Below, in pieces: positions 58,820-64,000 of a stretch of 64,000 nucleotides of DNA; position 1 is the stretch's first letter, and each line of letters starts with the position of its first letter. The stretch is taken from contig NC_090703.1 in the NCBI RefSeq assembly GCF_040954835.1, positions 21,155,444 to 21,219,443 on the forward strand, written 5' to 3'. The DNA is from Lepisosteus oculatus (lineage: Eukaryota > Chordata > Actinopteri > Semionotiformes > Lepisosteidae). A model generated the notes under the pieces. The model did not search any database and was not told the origin of the DNA. It saw nothing but the letters and a program-made list of their open reading frames with translations. The position numbers were made by a program, and so were the translations under genes.

Positions 58820-60157
58820 ATGAGCCTGCCACCTCAGCAGAAGGGCACAGCCAAGAGGACAGGCAAGCGCATCTCTTTTTTCAACGAGGCAGGTGCTCAG
58901 AGTCAGCTCAAAGAGCCACTGCAGCACGTTGACGGCCCCTATTACACCTTAGGAGCCCAGGGCCAGGAGCCAGTCCATGGCGAGCCAGGGGCCCTTCCCA
59001 CTTCGGAAGTTCCTACAAGATATCTCTCCTCGGTGATCTTCAGCCCAGAAAAAGGAGATCAGAACCGTGGGCACTACCAGCAGACCGTCCCCATGAAGTG
59101 GGGTCATCAGGAGCAGGGTAATGCTAACTGGGCTCAGGGCATTCCCATGGGAACCTGGGGACAGACCTTTCCGGCTTATCTTGGCGGGGTTAATGTGGAC
59201 ATGAACACAGCACTCCAGAGTTACGGTAGCCAGGCGTTCTCCAAATCCGGCCACGAGGTGATGCAGCAGTCCAAACGGGGCCAGGAGAAGCAGCTCCCAA
59301 ACCCAGCTGAGGCGTACCGAGACCCAGCGAAGGTCCGGAATGTGGAGTGGGAGCAGCAGCAGCAGGCTGCTATGGCCAGGCACCAGGCCCAGTTGCAGGC
59401 ATTTCAGCAGGGACAGAAGCAAGGAGCAGCTCTTGCACAGCCAAGTTCAGTCCTCCAACCCTTCCAGCTGGCTTTTGGGCAGCAGAAGCAGCAACTCCCA
59501 TCAGGATATTACCAGGTCTTTCAGACCAATAGGACTATGCCAAATCTGAATTATAGCGGACAGCCTAAATCTCAGCACCAGCTTCAGCAACCACAGCAGT
59601 TACAGCAGCAGCATTTGCAACAGCAGCAGCTACAACAACACCAACAGAACCAACATTTTCTGGACACTTACTACCAGAATGCCCATCATCATCATCATTT
59701 ACAATCACAGCAACTGGCTTCGCAGGGCCTAGGACCCCAGTCTCATCAACCGGAGCCCAATGTCCAGTTTCAGCAAAGCAGTTTAAACCCTGATATGCAG
59801 AAGTTCCCAGCCGGTACACGGCAGACAGAGGCGGCTTCCCAACAGCCTCTACCCCGCAGGTCGCGGCGGCTTTCCAAGGAGAGTGTCCCTCCATCAGGGG
59901 AGCAGCCCGGGAATCCATTCCTCACCCCTTGGAGCCAGGCCACCCAGGGTTCCCAGGCTTCTAGTGTTAGCATTGGAGCACCCCAGAATGGCGCCCCAGA
60001 GGTCAGAGTGAGCAATGTGCAGGAGGATGTCCCAGCAGCCCCTTCCGGAGTGATCCAGAGCACGCGGAGGAAGAGGAGAGTCTCTCAAGAAGTCAATCTG
60101 GAGACCTTGGCCCAGAAGGCTTCTGAGATGGAGTCTTTACCTCATAAAGTGGACAAG
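58820..60157 (+). CDS. mideas: MIDEAS/ELMSAN1 (MiDAC deacetylase complex scaffold), first coding exon only, partial
   Basis: This large first coding exon encodes 446 residues in phase 0. It ends at the donor AAG|GTATGC (intron from 60158), and the gene continues past the right edge. Recognition rests on blocks shared with human MIDEAS (C14orf43): SSVIFSPEKG (70-79) followed by VPMKW, LQPFQLAFG (212-220), PRRSRRLSKE (345-354), and GVIQSTRRKRR (410-420) followed by VSQEVN and LETLAQKA. The two basic blocks look like nuclear localisation signals. The protein is long, disordered and Gln-rich (178-205 and 253-278), with a five-histidine run at 289-293. In mammals MIDEAS scaffolds HDAC1/2 and DNTTIP1 in the nuclear mitotic deacetylase complex through C-terminal ELM2 and SANT domains, which are not in this window. 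The ATG at 58820 has a reasonable context and aligns with the known N-terminus. The apparent reading past 60157 is intron. Confidence 0.93.
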
Positions 60158-63100
60158 GTATGCCTTTTATTATTTCATGTCTTGTCACAAAGGCTTTGAG
60201 CTGCTTATTTTCATGTCTCCTTGGCAATTTTGAAAAGGAAAAAAGCACTTGACATATCCTTCAGTAAAAACACAAGGGTACCTAATGTGACGAATGGCTG
60301 AAAAAAACAAGTACGAACATCACCATGTTAATGCTTTGAAAAACCAATTCCATGCTTATTTTCTTAAAACATTGGGCTGAATTAATACACTTTATTATAT
60401 TGTTTTTATTTTGCCAACCATTTTTAAAATAAACGTGCAAACTTCATCAAAAGTGAAAGAGACATTTTAATATCTTAACATCCTGAATGATTTGAGTCCT
60501 TTTCAGAACTGTTTTGGAGTTGAGTAAATCTGTGTTTCTCAAGTAGGGCTGTCACTACGTGATAAAGGCCATAGTAGTTTCAAATAAACTTAAAGTACAC
60601 CTTTGCGCTGTAGTGCTGGGCTAGTAGCTTTAGACATTCTGTGCTATAAACCTTAAGAAATAAGCAGGGCTTTAACTGAGCTGTTTATGGCATATGTTCA
60701 GGCATATGTGAATATGAGTCGGTGTGTTGACTATCTGTTCTTTTATGTTCAGATCATGGTCATCCTATTTTAAAAGTGTAACTTCATTACAGCTTGGCTG
60801 ACCTGATGGCTGTTGACTTACGCACTTTTGCAAGATGCGTTTCTCAATGAAAAGGGAGCACCCACACAGACATGCTTTCAGTGCAGGTTTGCTTAAAACT
60901 TGAAAGCCAGGATTCAGGCGACTAAAGGGTGGAGATTTTACTAGTCTTGCGTCACGTGCATTTCTGTGAAGATACAAATCTCCTGGTTATGAGAATGCTA
61001 CCATGAGATGGCATTCTCCCTCACATACTAGCAACACGCTGCACTGTGCGTGGTCTTGACAGCAGGGGTGGCTGCACGTGTTTCTTGATTTACTCGGGAG
61101 AAGGGGGAGTGGTTTTTGCCCAGTCAGTTTTGATCTGGTAGCAATTCCTTTGAAACCACAAGAAAGTTAGTGTGAAAGGGCAAATAGTTAACTCTTCGAA
61201 GGAAACAAAATCCACTGCTTAGAATGTAAATGGCCAAAGTTGCCAAGTGGCAGACAGGGAGTCTCCCTCCCAGTCAACCTTCCAGAGAGACCCTGGAGAG
61301 GAGGGGAGGGGGTGTTGGGCCCATGGTTGTGCTTAGGGCTTCAGTGATCTGTGAAAGAAGACTTTTTCACCTTTTCAGGGATGCAAGTCTCACTAAACCA
61401 AGGACCAGACTCAAGAAGAATAATTTAGTCTTTTTTTGCTGCACTAGTTCCTACTGTATAACATTCCAGTTAACTATTTATCTACACACCTGAACCTGTC
61501 TTACTGTGTGTGAATGGTAAAGCTCATTTACGTGCATTACTTGATTTTCAACAAATTCTATACACCTGTTATGAAGTATGGGCTTAAGTGGATTTGTGAC
61601 CCCGTTTCTTAAGATAAATGACTACTACCTGTTACGCAGTGCTCTATTGTTGAGTGATCTACAAGTGCTGTATTGATGTGGATTGAACTGTACACATATG
61701 TGATACATAAATTCAGTATCATATTGCAGATGGCAACACGGCTGTTGGGGACGTGCACAGACTTAAGCAGGGTTAAGGAAACTTAATAGACCAAGTTATT
61801 CATTGGATTCATATTTGATATATATATATTTATCTGTAGTAGGCTGTACTCGTGTACTCATGTGGAGTATCCAGAAAAGCGCTATGTAAGTGAAAGCTAT
61901 AATTTTTTATATATATGTATATACAAAAACCCTAAAACAGCTTTGAAAATCTGTTATTTACCAGGATTTCCCAATAGTGATATAAATATTGGCCTTAATT
62001 TTCTTCCATCAGCATAGAAAACATTCACGTGAAATGTGTTGGAATTTTATTGAGACATCAGTTGATCAGTATATATTCTATATTTAAATCACTATCAGCT
62101 GACAAAACTGTACATTGATATGTTAATACTTTGGATTTTTGGGAAGGCGACATACAAGTAATAAATATACTGAAAATATACGTATATAGCACACTTGTAT
62201 GCAAAATATATATTACTATAAATTGATTGCAAAAATCGGACCCCAGCCTTACCATATGTGCTCCATTTTGTGCTAGGTGTTGTAGTTAGCAAGATGCTTG
62301 CCTTTTCAGCACATTCGTGTGCAGCTGCGATGGCATAATTTAACTGAATGCAGCACAGTTAACTTAGTATTGCTGTAGTTTGTCCAAAGCTGCCAGCATC
62401 TGATGTTAATTAGAATAAAGTCATTTTTGGCAGTGCTTGATTAAGAATAACAGATGTACTGGGCAGTTTCTTGATGTCCCCATGTATAGTGCCAGATTTC
62501 TATCTGATAATGCTGCCTTGAAGATAGAAAATGATGTATAGAAAAAAACTTTTTTATTATTTTTCCATTTTTTTGCAGTATTGATACTGCAAATATTTTG
62601 TTTTCTTGTATGAGGGCATTATTTTTTTTTATTGAAGCTGTGACTGAAAGGTAAAGTGGTTGGTCTGATGACTGTGGTTTGATAATTCAGGGGAAGAGGA
62701 GACGCTAGAGAGAAAGGGTTCATTTTCCCAAGATAAAAGGCTTTGTTCTGTAGCACGTCATGTTACTTACAATAACAATTTGCACAACTGAGTCTTGTAG
62801 CCTATACATTATTAAACAGTAATCTGCATGATCAGGATTATCAGTAATACATTCCATGCATTGTTTTTTTTATGTTAGGTTACCCATTTGCTTGGCATAA
62901 AACTGGTGACAATACAAATTAGTGTTACACTGCTGTACAGAAGACATAGACATTGTACTCAAAGAATTAAAATGTGTGTTACAAACATCAGCAGTTTACT
63001 CAAAGCCTGCACGAGTGTTTTTGACTATAATGACCTGAATTTGACTTGTCATTCATACAGCTAGAATGGCACCATGGCGCAGTTGTAAGCACTGCTGCCT

Positions 63101-64000
63101 CGCATCACTAGGGTCCTGAGTTCAGTTTCGGGCCTGGGGTGCTATCTGCATAGAGTTTTTATGATCTCCTTGCGTCTTCATAGGATTTTGCCACTTTGTA
63201 CCCATTGCTTTCCAGAATAGGATCTAGCTTCCTCCCATCCCTGTATTGTATAAAGCAGATAGAAAATGGATGGATTAATGCAGCCTCAAATTCACTTTGG
63301 TCATAGTCTTCAAAACCACAGCAACTCAAGTTAAACTACATGAGCAGTGAACGTGAAGTCTTGTAATAGCTATGAAATCTCACAGTGAAGTCTGAATGGT
63401 TAATTATCAGGTGTTCATGGTTATTTCTTTCTTTAAACATGTCAATAAAACTAAAAGACTACTTCTTGTACCACAAAATGGATCAATCTGGATTAACTGT
63501 TATCTTTAAAACGGAATGTCTAAAATGTCAGTGGATTCACCACTAGAATTGTGTGTCTGCATAAAAGCGGAAAGAACGTTAGATAAAAAGAACAGTGCAG
63601 AATATCTGTGATTTATGCACAACAGTGTATGTTGGACACTTCTAGTCTGGCCGTGTTTTCTGATGTATCCGAGTTCTCATTTACTAAATTAAGCAAGTCA
63701 TTAGCCAATTAGCCTAAGCTTATGTTTCGTAATGTTCTGTTAAAGTTTATCTTTGAAACTATTTTTGATGTTTCAAGCTGCCTATTAAAACTAAGAATAT
63801 GAAATTCGTTTTTTAGGAGCTAAAATTTTGGATGCTTAATTTAGTGAAACGCTAGTAATTAAGAGTTCAAGTCAGATAAAATTTACAAGTTACCTGTGAT
63901 CCTAGGGATTGCAATAAAATATTTAAGAAGGTGAGTTTGAGTACATGATATTTAGTTCCTACAGCTTAGGGCTACAGTGTATTAAAAATTATTCAAACAT
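60158..64000 (+). other. mideas: mideas intron after the first coding exon, running off the window
   Basis: It begins GTATGC. No sequence resembling the next mideas exon was found. It contains AT-rich (TA)n stretches near 61.8-62.2 kb and the SINE at 63.07 kb. Confidence 0.6.
63066..63276 (+). mobile_element. tRNA-derived SINE (V-SINE-like), internally deleted copy
   Basis: ATGGCACCATGGCGCAGTTG and GCACTGCTGCCTCGCATCAC are the tRNA-like head. The middle is shortened and the copy ends in AGAAAATGGATGGAT. It lies in the mideas intron after the first coding exon. Confidence 0.75.

Noticed and set aside
58949-59422. 157-aa minus-strand ORF
   Set aside because: It is a shadow of the mideas coding exon, caused by composition.

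Overview
The window is vertebrate nuclear DNA: spliced genes with GT-AG introns, CpG-rich promoters with CCAAT and CRE sites, and dense interspersed repeats. The repeats point to a ray-finned fish: tRNA-type SINEs ending in (GGAT)n, an L2/Rex-like LINE, 5S-derived SINE pieces, short CR1-like 3' ends and a foldback hairpin family. A non-teleost lineage such as gar, bowfin or sturgeon is possible, but that is only an impression.

Three protein genes can be read from homology of spliced exons. (1) tmem62 is on the plus strand, 18711-34290, with 14 coding exons and 646 aa. It is complete and carries an N-terminal metallophosphoesterase domain and C-terminal membrane helices. (2) ptgr2 is on the minus strand, 47754-39681, with 9 coding exons and 346 aa. 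It is complete and encodes the NADPH-dependent 15-oxoprostaglandin reductase. (3) mideas (ELMSAN1) is on the plus strand. Only its first coding exon (58820-60157, 446 aa) is in the window, with a probable promoter and noncoding first exon near 49.3-49.5 kb; the ELM2 and SANT domains lie beyond the right edge. tmem62 and ptgr2 converge on a 5.4 kb spacer, and ptgr2 and mideas diverge from a 1.6 kb spacer. No shared pathway is implied.

Layout: 1-14.4 kb has no recognised exon and holds repeats, including a 5'-truncated LINE with an open reverse-transcriptase frame (4685-6081), a SINE and 5S-SINE pieces. 14.45-15.2 kb is a CpG-rich promoter, probably driving a minus-strand gene whose noncoding exon 1 ends at 14767 and whose coding part lies off the left edge. 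15.2-18.7 kb is the spacer before tmem62, with a foldback element and paired CRE sites. 34.3-39.4 kb is the convergent spacer and starts with a DNA-transposon remnant inside the probable tmem62 3' UTR. 48-58.5 kb is the mideas promoter and 5' intron. 60.16-64 kb is the next mideas intron.

I found no wholly new coding system. The best second-look items are a near-perfect 21-bp-stem hairpin at 7787-7850, the foldback family, the orphan promoter at 15 kb, an inverted CR1-like junction at 45.6 kb, and the tmem62/ptgr2-mideas adjacency, which joins genes on human chromosomes 15 and 14.
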